Shown piece after piece: positions 10,566 to 21,579 of a stretch of DNA of 64,000 nucleotides. Within the stretch, counting starts at the first letter, position 1; every line of letters begins with the position of its first letter. Location of the stretch: the NCBI RefSeq assembly GCF_029852145.1, contig NC_079975.1, positions 16,551,275 through 16,615,274 on the forward strand. Direction: 5' to 3'. A program made the position numbers and the translations under genes. The notes under the pieces are model-generated. The model saw nothing but the letters and a program-made list of their open reading frames with translations. It was not told the DNA's origin and ran no database searches. The stretch is from Microplitis mediator. Taxonomy: Eukaryota > Arthropoda > Insecta > Hymenoptera > Braconidae.

Positions 10566-11450
10566 GAATTCTCTGGTACTGATCTTTGTGAAAGGTTACA
10601 TAATGAACCTCATATTCAAGGAAAAAAGACTAATACGAATAAGCCTGTCGTACTAAATGTCAAAGATATTTTAAATCAAATTCAGGCTTCTAAATCTATT
10701 TCAGAAATAGAAGATGTCTTGAGAAATAATGAAAGTGTTATTTTGAAAATATGCGACAATATTAAAAATGAGTTTAAAACAAAATCTACACATTTAGTGA
10801 TGAATTGTCCTTCAAAAAAACGTATACCAACAGCACGATTTCCAAAAATTCTTTTAAATAACCTTCAAATTGATAATGTCGGCGCTGATGGAAACTGTTT
10901 CTTTCGATGTATTGCTGAACTTTTGCTTAACGATGAAGAATTGTATCCTGACATTAAAATTTTTATTATTGTTCATATCGTAGCGAATGCTCATTATTAT
11001 GAAGTATTATGTAAATCCCAAGAAATAGAGGTTAGAATAAACAATGATGAAAGTAGTATATTAGATAATCCAGCTACAGATGATCTCGTCCGCATGATTT
11101 CTGCCGATGAAGTTTGGGCTAATGAAGGTGCAACAACTGCACTAAGTAATGCGTTAGAAACTAAATTAATCACATTTATGGTTAATGGCATCTCATCAAC
11201 ACTGCAAACTATCAATCAAACGGGTCCTACAGTTACACAATCAAAAAAAGTATTGATATTGGTCAATACAGATTTTAGCCACTATTATGTTGCTCGACTA
11301 AAACACTGCTTTTCGAACCTTGATAATTTTATTGAAAGTAATCAACAAGAACTGGAAAATATACCTTTTCTTGATAATGATACAAATAAAATATATCAAA
11401 GGGGTTTATTAAATTACAATAAGGTCAATGAAAACAGTTCTCATCAATAA
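10566..11450 (+). pseudogene. Truncated copy of the Helentron OTU domain
   Basis: The frame is open from the duplication edge to TAA at 11448-11450 and repeats the last 290 or so residues of the minus-strand gene at 23571-27947. It holds the OTU cysteine protease motif DNVGADGNCFFRCIAELL and the later SHYYVARL segment with the likely catalytic histidine. It lacks the helicase, endonuclease and first OTU domain and has no native start. Few substitutions separate the copies (for example D to N just before VGADGN and N to H upstream). Confidence 0.85.
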
Positions 11451-11782
11451 TTTTTTAATGAAATACCATAAAAATCTGACTATTGCATCTCTCCCTATGG
11501 TTGGATTTTCACCTTATGACATGCCTTAACCCGAAGACAAATTTAAGATATTAAAAAATAAAATATATTAGATTTAGATATGCTCTACTATCGCCTGAAA
11601 ATCGTATTTTCTATTTTTTAGTCGTTTTTTCGATTCCGTCATGTTCAACCGTGCCCATCTTTCACAACGAATAAATAATTTATGTATAAAAACATACTGA
11701 TACAAAAAATTATGATCGACAAACGTATTCAAATATTTTCTTATTGATTAGATAAGATTTTCAAGAAGGAACCGTTTTTTCA

Positions 11783-11928
11783 ACTTCCTGCTAAGCAAAT
11801 TGAAAACTTTCAAAATTTCGGGAAGTTAATGGTTTCGGTTCGATTTTCGAAAACCCATGAGTTTTCATCAAATGTCGACGTTTTGAGGTCCTAGGTAGCT
11901 ATTCTGACTATTTTCAGAATGATGTCTG

Positions 11929-12023
<95 letters not shown>

Positions 12024-12330
12024 CTAAACTTACTATAACTTTTTAACTAATTAACCGATCAAAATGTTTCTTGCGGCAATCGAAAGAGCTTGTTGGGCAT
12101 CAACTTACCTAAAAATTTCAGATCGATGGATCAATTAGACTCTAAGATATAAAAGAAATTCGAAAGAAAAAAAAAAAATTTTTTTAATTTCTTAGATATT
12201 ACTATCGATTGATTTTTTTGAACAGCAGAAACTATCTAATTAGACTATAGACTACTGAGCGTTACTTTCGTCAAAACAAAAAATCTGAGTTATCCTCAAG
12301 TCACGCCTAAAAAAGTTTTACTTAAAAAAT
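11783..12330 (+). repeat. Microsatellite-bearing repeat, copy 2 (GT tract 11931-12019)
   Basis: Same family as 8122-8960, with a pure GT tract of about 89 bases. This tract is the empty-site counterpart of the insertion at 21580-23004 in the other arm: the unoccupied site is GTTTAGACATACACAC when read on the minus strand. Confidence 0.8.
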
Positions 12331-12770
12331 AATTTTAACATAAGTATTAATGAATACATACAAACTTAAAATTTCGATAATTTATGTAAAAAAATGAGCG
12401 CTTAAGGCATGCACATTTGGATTTTCCAAACTTTTTTTTAATATTATATATCATGATACCATTAACTGTGCGTTTAAATTTTGCGGGTTGATGCGCGCGA
12501 TTTATATCATGTAATGTATATAATACGCGCGCAGCTTATATATTTTTTAGTGTATATTTTTGTGTCGTTTTTGCATATATTTTTTGCATTCGACCAATCA
12601 CGTTACGAATAGTTTGCCTTCACATATATTTCATCTAAATTTTATTATAGAATACTCTTTTTGTAGTCTTCTTGTATTTAAATTTAAAAAATTTAGATTT
12701 TGCTGAATCTTAAAATGATTATATACGATTGGATCAATTTATGCATAAATTATATAAAATTATATAAAAA

Positions 12771-12993
12771 CCCGATAAAAAAGAGTTTATAAAATTGTAT
12801 AGAATTATACATAAATTGGATCAAAAATAACCCGATTCAATTGTATACAATCGTCCAGAATTATATACAATTACATACGATTGTATACAATTAGATATAA
12901 TTATGTACGGTTGTATGCAATTGGAACGGGCCTTTTTTTATATCCAATTTATATATAATTTTATACAATTGTATAAAATCTTTTTTCATAGGG
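12771..12993. mobile_element. CCCGATAAAAAAG palindromic element (left arm)
   Basis: It begins CCCGATAAAAAAGAG and ends CTTTTTTCATAGGGG. The interior is built of TTGTATACAATT-like palindromes. A related complete copy lies at 38251-38576. A second copy of this same insertion is in the right arm at about 20607-20829. Confidence 0.65.
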
Positions 12994-13097
12994 GTTTAAC
13001 TTGTGGAAGTCATGATCATTCAAGTAATAATTGTTCTCAACAAATTATAAGTTGCGATAATTGTAAAAAAATGGGTCACAGAATTAGAGATTGTTGA
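12994..13097 (+). pseudogene. Retrotransposon zinc-knuckle fragment
   Basis: The frame encodes CGSHDHSSNNC followed by CDNCKKMGHRIRDC and a stop. The second is a complete CX2CX4HX4C knuckle of the Gag nucleocapsid type. The first lacks its leading Cys pair partner because the palindromic element ending at 12993 replaces it. A mirror copy is at 20503-20606. Confidence 0.65.
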
Positions 13098-13367
13098 AAA
13101 CAAATTAATGATGAAGAATAATAAATAAAACAAAATCATGCTACAACCTCTAATTCACATTTTGGTATTTTTGATAAAACTTTGCTTTGCCTATTCGTGA
13201 AAAAGGAAAAGAATCAATTGTAATTTTCATTGAAAATTTAAAAGTAATTTTCGAAAATTTAAAAGAAACTTTAGAAAAATTTAAATTAAAAACAGTAAGT
13301 TTCGCAAAAAAGTGAAAGTATAGAAAATTCACCGTGAAATAATGTCATGACAGAATAAAAAAATGTA

Positions 13368-13523
13368 TTTGACGGAACTGATATTAAAATTGAAATTTGT
13401 TGGGGCAAAATTATTTATGTTCCTAATGAAAAGAGAGACGAAATTTTTTATGAAATGCATAAATCACCAATCGGGGGTCATAAAAGTGTTACTAAAACTT
13501 ATCAAAGAATTAAAAATATATGA
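13368..13523 (+). pseudogene. Gypsy integrase H2C2 fragment
   Basis: The frame contains YVPNEKRDEIFYEMHKSPIG and GHKSVTKTYQRIK, the His-containing part of the N-terminal zinc-binding domain of Ty3/gypsy integrase. It ends where the foldback element starts at 13523, so the Cys half and catalytic core are missing. The rest of the region from 13098 is degraded. A mirror copy is at 20077-20232. Confidence 0.65.
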
Positions 13524-14677
13524 CACCGGCACACAAAAGAAATTAAGTAGAATGTGCATTTGACCGGACCTACCTACGGGTACGTATTTTGGTCCGCTGA
13601 ATCCGAATACGTGGTCAGTTTGACCCCTACACCCTCGAAATTTCGAAAAAACTTCGAAAAACCGTAAAAATGATTAAAATCGGCAGTTTTAATGATAACA
13701 AAATTTTTTGGAACTAAACTAAGCGTGATTTTCATGTATTTCGATCCGCTGAATATGAATCGAAACTTGATTGAGACCACGAGTCGTTTTAAATGTAAAA
13801 AAATCAGACAAACCCTCCAAAATTCTGAAAAAAGTAATTTTTTTGGTTTTTTTACTCTCGTTTTTTACTTTTGAAGACTTAATTGCTTGTGCCTGTAACC
13901 AGGGCACCTCCACGTGGTGACGGTGGGCAACAGAACCATGTGGCAGAGTCCCTGGGTTAACGGCGTGTGTGCCGTCATGGCAGGTACAAGTGATAAGTAC
14001 TTTACGATGTAGGGAGTCGGAGCCCCAGTATCGGCGTCTGGTCAGAGTGAGAAAGCAGGCTAGCAGGCGTCGTCATCAAGCGACTGCAGCTCTTCAGAAG
14101 TGAGAAACTTTTTATGTCTTGTGTTTTTCACAGATTTCAAGTTATTTGATACATTTACGTTATAGAGTATTTATTTTAGGCATTAAATCATGTTCAATCA
14201 ATTTTTTTTCTGTTATGAATGGTAATTTTTACAATTTTTTCGAATTTTTCCAGCTTTAGAGGGTGAATAGACTAAAAAAATTAAGATGCGAATTGAAGAC
14301 ATCAAAAGATATAAAATTTTATCTGAATTGGACCAGAAGAAGTTTTTTTATCATGAAAACTATATTTTTTCGGAACTTTCGAGAGTTTTGTGTGATTTTT
14401 TCACATTTAAAATGGCTCGTGGTCTCAATAAAGTTTCGATTCATATTCAGCGGATCGAAATACATGAAAATCACGCTTAGTTTGGTTCCAAAAAATTTTT
14501 TTATCATTAAAACTGCCGATTTTAATCATTTTTACGGTTTTTCGAAGTTTTCTCGAAATTCCGAGGGTGTAGGGGTCTAGCTGTCCTCGAATTCGGATTC
14601 AGCGGACCAAAATACCTACCCGTAGGTAGGTCTGGTCAAATGCACATTCTACTTAATTTTTTTTGTGTACCGGTGTT
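13523..14677. mobile_element. Foldback element with GC-rich centre
   Basis: The left arm 13523-13880 and right arm 14330-14677 are inverted repeats (ACACCGGCACACAAAAG against CTTTTTTTTGTGTACCGGTG, then ACCTACCTACGGGTA). The centre at 13890-14100 is GC-rich (CACCTCCACGTGGTGACGG) and unrelated to the AT-rich surroundings, resembling a captured retrotransposon 5' region. The inner edge of the large inverted duplication falls inside this element at about 14176. Confidence 0.75.
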
Positions 14678-15045
14678 ATTATTATTATTCAACTAATAAA
14701 AATACAAAAAAAAACTATGAACTGAATTTTATGTTAACGCGTGGGATTCGCCGAGGACTAGAAAATTCCAGATGTCACAATATATATATATCTAAGGGTG
14801 ATTCATTTTAAACTAACATTTTTTTTTTTCAAGTCCCACTCAAAAATCTTGTAGCATATGAAAAATAAAAAATTCTTACTAAATTTGAGCTCTTAATTTC
14901 AATTGTTAGCGGTCTCTCACCGAATTTTTAATTTATCCATTTAAATAACACGGGAAAACTTTTTTTTTTAATTTTTTGCTTCCGCATCTCATCAAGAAAT
15001 TTTTTTTTTTTAAATATCATGCTGTCGTTCTTATAGTTGACTAAA
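14678..15045. other. Spacer with partial element end
   Basis: Around 14788 the sequence CTAAGGGTGATTCATTTTAA resembles the end of the 2.5-kb foldback element at 34563, suggesting a diverged partial relative. No gene is seen. Confidence 0.35.
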
Positions 15046-17990
15046 TGCTCGGTATTTGTTTACAAGTGGGGGCCACCTTATTTTGGGCCATAACTAGGCG
15101 AAAAATTAACATTTTCAACTTTTTTTTTTTTTGATTCTGCTTATTTTTACGGCGCATTTATGATAAAAAATAAAGCGATGTTGAAAAATTAAAATTTAAA
15201 TGACTTTTTTGCGATTGAAAGTACGAAAAATGAGATATTTCTCGGTTTTTCGTTGAAATTTGTTTCATATGATTTTTTGTGGATAATCTAGTAATTTTTT
15301 TTAGAAACTACAGAAAAAAAGAAATAATTTGAAAAAAAAAAAAGTTGATTATCACAATTTAAACAAATTTTATGAATTATTGAAATAAAAAAAAATTAAA
15401 ATTAAAATTTTTTATTAATGATTAATAAAAAAAATTTTTTTTTGTAATTAGTTTATAAATACATATATATATATAAATATAAAGAAATAATTTAAGAAAA
15501 AAAAATTTTTTAATATCTTATGTTGAAAATTTAAATTTAAGTAAAACAAAAATCCGTTTATCGGTTGAGCCTGCGGGTCAGTCCAAAAACGATATATCTG
15601 GAACGAATAACTGATGGAGACGGTTGAGGTGGCAATCGACGTGTTTTATTGAGTTCTCAGATTTTGAAACTGATTTATCTGGTCGTTTTTGAGAAATTTT
15701 AAAACAACCACAATTTTCTTTGAAAATAAACACATCTAGGATGAACGCTCAAGTTTGTATAAAAATCACAAATTTTTATGTCACAACCAGAATTTCCTGA
15801 AAAATAAGCACATCGAGAATAAATACTCTATTCTCGGTCACAACCACAATTTTCTCGGAAAATAAACACATCTAGAATGAATTGAATGCTCAAGTTTGTA
15901 TCACAATTTTCTATATCACAACCACAATTTTCCTGAGAAATAAGCACATCGAGAATGAACACTTTACTTTAGGTCACAACCACAATCTTCCTGAAAAACA
16001 AGCACATCTAGAATGAACGCTTCAGGTGTTATTGAGAAGGTTAATGGTAAATTTCAGGTTTCACTATATTTAAAATTGTTTCACTATCGAAATCAAATTT
16101 ATGGACCATAAATTAATTCATCAAAGTAATAACAATCAATGTCTTAGAAATAAAATAATTAACTAAATTACTACACGAAGCTATTAAACAATAAAACAAT
16201 TCATTATAATTCATTCATTAATAAGTACATCATGGAATTCACGCAACGTGGTAAAAAATGCGTGAAGACGATCGCGATGATCATCAAATTTCGATCGGAA
16301 CATTAGCTCGGCTATATAGCCTGACATATTCTCTTCACGCCGTCCATAATTTGGAATATGAGCTCTCGCGTTACGCCATGTACGTTCTATATTTTGTGTG
16401 TAAGCACCAGTGTCAGGATCCACGAAATTATATTTATGATTGACAGTAAGGTGCTTGTAGCCTGAAACAATATATTTTATTAATTTACAAGAACATACGA
16501 AATATAAACATTCAACATAAATAGTATATAATAATGCATGAACAGACACACACATATGTGCGCGCACAAGTATTACCTTCATCTTTAAGACAATCATATG
16601 CCTTCCAACAATCAGACATAATAGTAGTATTAGGCCGGATTTTCCTTTTAATGATTGCTAAAAGAGTTGCTTTTGTTCGATTGGGCACGGCTTCAATGAA
16701 AAATGTTTTACTTTCCCGTTCAAAACCACCGAACAACCATTGCCCATCGATAATGCGGCCCTTGTGGTACTTCCGTCGCCCAAATTTTGCCTCATCAATT
16801 TCTACAATTTTATTCCGCCCACCAATCATCGGGGCTGAATTTTTGAAAGTCCAATATTCCAATACTTCGCGAATGAACATTGCCCAATCGCAGTAAGTCT
16901 TAGAAGATATCTGCATGTCATTCATTATGAAAGATTGGTGAGGTGGATTCAACAGCAAATACTCTGCAACAAATTGACAGCTTGTTTCCGGACTTAAATG
17001 AGCGTTTGAAAACCAGGAGCCTGTACGAATCGATTGTTTAAATCTACATCTTCTAACTTTTCGTTTGCGATTTTCCATATATGTAATTTGTTTTCGGCAT
17101 TCCCACCTCATATTGTCGATATTTAATGTACAAAAATTATTGCATGTTTTACATTTTACTTCTGATTTTATTGAATCGTGATTAATTAAAAATTCCAGAG
17201 ATTTGTCTCTGTTTGAGAAAATACTAAATGAAGTAAATAAATCAACGGAGCAATTTTTACAAATCATTTTCAATAAAAACAATTAATAATAGTAATATAA
17301 TTATTCACTTTAATGATACGATGAATATTATTGGAATTAAAACATATATTTTTATATATTTATATCAAAATATGAGCCAAAAATAAATTCGTTGTCTGAT
17401 AAATGCAACCAACGCCGATCGATTAATGAGGATTCCTACTTATCGATTATTTTAGAAAAAAATTCGTTAGATGGCGTTAGTGTATCATTTTAATTATTAA
17501 TAAGAAATTTAGAAATCAAAAAATTTTTTATTTTTTTATAAATTAATTACAAAAAAAATTTTTATTTTTTTATAAATTAATTACAAAAAAATTTTTAATT
17601 TCAATTTTTTTTTTCATTAATTATTAATAAAAAAATTTAATTTTAATTTTTTTTTATTTCAATAATTCATAAAATTTGTTTAAATTGTGATAATCAACTT
17701 TTTTTTTTTTTAAATTATTTCTTTCTTTATGTAGTTTCTAAAAAAAATTACTATATTATCCACAAAAAATCATATGAAACAAATTTCAACGAAAAACCGA
17801 GAAATATCTCATTTTTCGTACTTTCAATCGCAAAAAAGTCATTTAAATTTTAATTTTTCAACATCGCTCTATTTTTTATCATAAATGCGCCGTAAAAATA
17901 AGCAGAATCAAAAAAAAAAAAAAGTTGAAAATGTTAATTTTTCATTTAGTTATGGCCCAAAATAGGGTGGCCCCCACTTGTAAATATTTA
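15046..17990. mobile_element. Foldback arms flanking the Merlin gene
   Basis: The left arm 15050-15470 (ACAAGTGGGGGCCACCTTAT...) and right arm 17510-17980 (its inverse, ...GGGTGGCCCCCACTTGT) pair over more than 400 bases with scattered mismatches. The Merlin transposase lies between them. Whether the arms are long termini of one element or Merlin inserted in a foldback is unresolved. Between 15540 and 16060 lie fragments of the microsatellite-bearing repeat (GGTTGAGGTGGCAATCGACG) and a degenerate tandem repeat with AACCACAATTTTC. Confidence 0.65.
16211..17282 (-). CDS. Merlin superfamily transposase, two exons
   Basis: Exon 1 (16577-17282) and exon 2 (16211-16461) join across a 115-bp intron with GT...AG ends in matching phase 1, giving 318 residues with no internal stop. 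The N-terminal Cys pairs (CKNC near residue 9, CKTC near 45) resemble zinc ligands. The DDE-type core reads IVEIDEAKFGRRKYHKGR (D163), TIMSDCWKAYD (D224) and NFVDPDTGAYTQNIERTW (E261), matching IS1595/IS1016-related Merlin transposases. The reaction is cut-and-paste DNA transposition. All three acidic catalytic residues are present. An alternative start is the Met at residue 6. It is one of few apparently intact genes in the window. Confidence 0.88.
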
Positions 17991-18770
17991 CCAAATGCTC
18001 TACAAAAAAGTTCATTGAGTCGAGTCTGTAAGTGCAATATCTCCATCATAATTCACGTTACAAATTGTGATTTTTGTGGGAATTCGATTTTAATGCACTT
18101 AGAAACGAAACTATTGGTGATAGCCAAAAAGTTTAAATGGAAATTTGGTAGGTTATTCAATACTCTAAAATAATGCCATTATGACTATCTCTGTTCCACC
18201 AATAGTTTAGCTTCCAGACGCTCTTAAACTTAAAATTCTCTTTGAATATATTGCGCAAAACAAAATTTGGTAAAGGTCTAGAAGTGGGGCTCCACATATT
18301 TTTCAAAGTACCAAGTGCTTACACATTAAATATCTATAATTAAACTTTTTCCACGAGTTCAGCTACACGGCGGATTAAATTTTCTGTATGTGTTTTCGTC
18401 TTTAACACTAAATATCTATCCGAACCTTGCAATCAGAGTGTACAAAATTGATAAAAATAAAATAAAATCATGCAAATTTTCCAAAATAAATTTAATAAAA
18501 ATTTTCTAATAAATATAAATAATTAATTTTATTAATAACCCAAGATGGACGGTGGTGATAGAAAGGTCTAACTAAGAGCTACAAAGATTTTTTGAACTCT
18601 TGTATAGTGAAAATTGGCATATTTCTGTTATTTCAATACTTTAACGGTGTACAATAGCTCACCTAACATTTTGTTGTAAGTAGTTTGTGACGGTATCCGC
18701 CTTCCTTTGCTAGTATAGTGTCTAGCTGAAGCCCACAACACAGTTTTACGCCGGCTCGTACTGGTAAGAG
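17991..18770. other. Spacer upstream of the hammerhead motif
   Basis: No gene or repeat is identified. Bases 18610-18630 (TTGGCATATTTCTGT) are partly complementary to 18840-18862, just past the hammerhead, so the flanks may extend its folding. Confidence 0.35.
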
Positions 18771-18771
18771 A

Positions 18772-18844
18772 TGTAGTCTAAGGCAAGGGTGCGTTAACAT
18801 AGCCTTACTGACGAGTCCGTTAACGTACTTAGGACGAAACTACA
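18772..18844 (+). ncRNA. Type III hammerhead ribozyme
   Basis: All core parts are present in order. Stem III is TGTAGT (18772-18777) pairing with ACTACA (18839-18844). The cleavage triplet is GTC, with cutting expected after C18778. Stem I is TAAGGC (18779-18784) with GCCTTA (18802-18807), perfect, enclosing a 17-nt loop. CTGACGA follows at 18808-18814. Stem II is GTCC (18815-18818) with GGAC (18832-18835) and a 13-nt loop. GAA lies at 18836-18838. Stem III is the open end, which makes it type III. Both loops contain the palindrome GTTAAC (18793-18798, 18819-18824), which could pair with each other as the tertiary contact that hammerheads need. No host transcript is visible. It would be expected to self-cleave in cis. 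Confidence 0.88.
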
Positions 18845-19246
18845 GAAATTATGGCAAATAGGCATATACCTTAAATTTTAGTGTTTACCTTAAGAGTCAA
18901 CACACAGAATGAAATGAAAAATATGTCAAATAATGCAGTGTTGCACGGAACTGAAAATTCATGAACTTAACATCTAAATCAAGCATAATTTATACCTTTG
19001 GTATACACTTAGAACTTATTAAGGCTCAAATAACACCTAAAGGAGCAATTATATCTTCAATCCGCCGACAAATGCTAGAGAATGAAATTGGTTTCAAAGC
19101 AATTTGTCTATATTTGGATTGTTGCTTGATATAAACAGGTGGAGCCCCGATTAAAGACCATTACCCAAAATTTTTTCGCAAATATAATAATTACTTAAAT
19201 TATTTTAAAATATATTATAATAATAAACAAAAGTATTTTATTTTGG
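18845..19246. other. Spacer downstream of the hammerhead
   Basis: AT-rich, with no supported gene or repeat boundary and no second hammerhead that would define a tandem unit. Confidence 0.35.
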
Positions 19247-19424
19247 TGAATGTGTACAGAAAATATCAAACTTCTGTTTGGAGTCTGGAAACTGATAGAA
19301 TTCTGATTAAGTTTCAATCAGATTCAATCGGATTCAATTGGAGTTTTTAATCAGGGATAATTGCTCATAAGTTGAAATAATAAGTGACTCCAAACAGAAG
19401 TTTGATATTTTCTGTACACATTCA
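19247..19424. mobile_element. 178-bp foldback element at the inner edge of the right arm
   Basis: TGAATGTGTACAGAAAATAT at 19247 is matched inverted at 19405-19424, with pairing over about 39 bases. Its interior carries part of another family (GATTCAATCGGATTCAATTG, then TTTTTAATCAGGGA). The right arm of the large inverted duplication ends exactly at its border. Confidence 0.7.
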
Positions 19425-20076
19425 AATAAATACTCTATAACGTAAATGTATCAAATAACTTGAAATCTGTGAAAAACACAAGACATAAAAAGTTTCTCAC
19501 TTCTGAAGAGCTGCAGTCGCTTGATGACGACGCCTGCTAGCCTGCTTTCTCACTCTGACCAGACGCCGATACTGGGGCTCCGACTCCCTACATCGTAAAG
19601 TACTTATCACTTGTACCTGCCATGACGGCACACACGCCGTTAACCCAGGGACTCTGCCACATGGTTCTGTTGCCCACCGTCACCACGTGGAGGTGCCCTG
19701 GTTACAGGCACAAGCAATTAAGTCTTCAAAAGTAAAAAACGAGAGTAAAAAAACCAAAAAAATTACTTTTTTCAGAATTTTGGAGGGTTTGTCTGATTTT
19801 TTTACATTTAAAACGACTCGTGGTCTCAATCAAGTTTCGATTCATATTCAGCGGATCGAAATACATGAAAATCACGCTTAGTTTAGTTCCAAAAAATTTT
19901 GTTATCATTAAAACTGCCGATTTTAATCATTTTTACGGTTTTTCGAAGTTTTTTCGAAATTTCGAGGGTGTAGGGGTCAAACTGACCACGTATTCGGATT
20001 CAGCGGACCAAAATACGTACCCGTAGGTAGGTCCGGTCAAATGCACATTCTACTTAATTTCTTTTGTGTGCCGGTG

Positions 20077-20232
20077 TCATATATTTTTAATTCTTTGATA
20101 AGTTTTAGTAACACTTTTATGACCCCCGATTGGTGATTTATGCATTTCATAAAAAATTTCGTCTCTCTTTTCATTAGGAACATAAATAATTTTGCCCCAA
20201 CAAATTTCAATTTTAATATCAGTTCCGTCAAA
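20077..20232 (-). pseudogene. Gypsy integrase H2C2 fragment, right-arm copy
   Basis: Mirror of 13368-13523 with the same truncation by the foldback element, of which only the part 19425-20076 is present here. Confidence 0.6.
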
Positions 20233-20502
20233 TACATTTTTTTATTCTGTCATGACATTATTTCACGGTGAATTTTCTATACTTTCACTTTTTTGCGAAA
20301 CTTACTGTTTTTAATTTAAATTTTTCTAAAGTTTCTTTTAAATTTTCGAAAATTACTTTTAAATTTTCAATGAAAATTACAATTGATTCTTTTCCTTTTT
20401 CACGAATAGGCAAAGCAAAGTTTTATCAAAAATACCAAAATGTGAATTAGAGGTTGTAGCATGATTTTGTTTTATTTATTATTCTTCATCATTAATTTGT
20501 TT

Positions 20503-20606
20503 TCAACAATCTCTAATTCTGTGACCCATTTTTTTACAATTATCGCAACTTATAATTTGTTGAGAACAATTATTACTTGAATGATCATGACTTCCACAAG
20601 TTAAAC
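20503..20606 (-). pseudogene. Zinc-knuckle fragment, right-arm copy
   Basis: Mirror of 12994-13097, again cut by the palindromic element at about 20607-20829. Confidence 0.6.
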
Positions 20607-21579
20607 CCCTATGAAAAAAGATTTTATACAATTGTATAAAATTATATATAAATTGGATATAAAAAAAGGCCCGTTCCAATTGCATACAACCGTACATAAT
20701 TATATCTAATTGTATACAATCGTATGTAATTGTATATAATTCTGGACGATTGTATACAATTGAATCGGGTTATTTTTGATCCAATTTATGTATAATTCTA
20801 TACAATTTTATAAACTCTTTTTTATCGGGTTTTTATATAATTTTATATAATTTATGCATAAATTGATCCAATCGTATATAATCATTTTAAGATTCAGCAA
20901 AATCTAAATTTTTTAAATTTAAATACAAGAAGACTACAAAAAGAGTATTCTATAATAAAATTTAGATGAAATATATGTGAAGGCAAACTATTCGTAACGT
21001 GATTGGTCGAATGCAAAAAATATATGCAAAAACGACACAAAAATATACACTAAAAAATATATAAGCTGCGCGCGTATTATATACATTACATGATATAAAT
21101 CGCGCGCATCAACCCGCAAAATTTAAACGCACAGTTAATGGTATCATGATATATAATATTAAAAAAAAGTTTGGAAAATCCAAATGTGCATGCCTTAAGC
21201 GCTCATTTTTTTACATAAATTATCGAAATTTTAAGTTTGTATGTATTCATTAATACTTATGTTAAAATTATTTTTTAAGTAAAACTTTTTTAGGCGTGAC
21301 TTGAGGATAACTCAGATTTTTTGTTTTGACGAAAGTAACGCTCAGTAGTCTATAGTCTAATTAGATAGTTTCTGCTGTTCAAAAAAATCAATCGATAGTA
21401 ATATCTAAGAAATTAAAAAAATTTTTTTTTTTTCTTTCGAATTTCTTTTATATCTTAGAGTCTAATTGATCCATCGATCTGAAATTTTTAGGTAAGTTGA
21501 TGCCCAACAAGCTCTTTCGATTGCCGCAAGAAACATTTTGATCGGTTAATTAGTTAAAAAGTTATAGTAAGTTTAGACA

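Larger units (their letters stand above)
10564..14176 (+). repeat. Left arm of a large inverted duplication
   Basis: This segment matches, with few differences, the reverse complement of 19425-24454. It contains the end of the Helentron second gene, a microsatellite repeat, a small palindromic element, gypsy fragments and half of a foldback element. It lacks the 1425-bp insertion present in the right arm. Near identity, including in non-coding DNA, indicates a recent event. Confidence 0.93.

Noticed and set aside
13150..20697. Many paired 60-105-codon frames repeated on both strands
   Set aside because: Shadows of the inverted duplication and foldback arms. Only the zinc-knuckle and integrase fragments have recognisable motifs.
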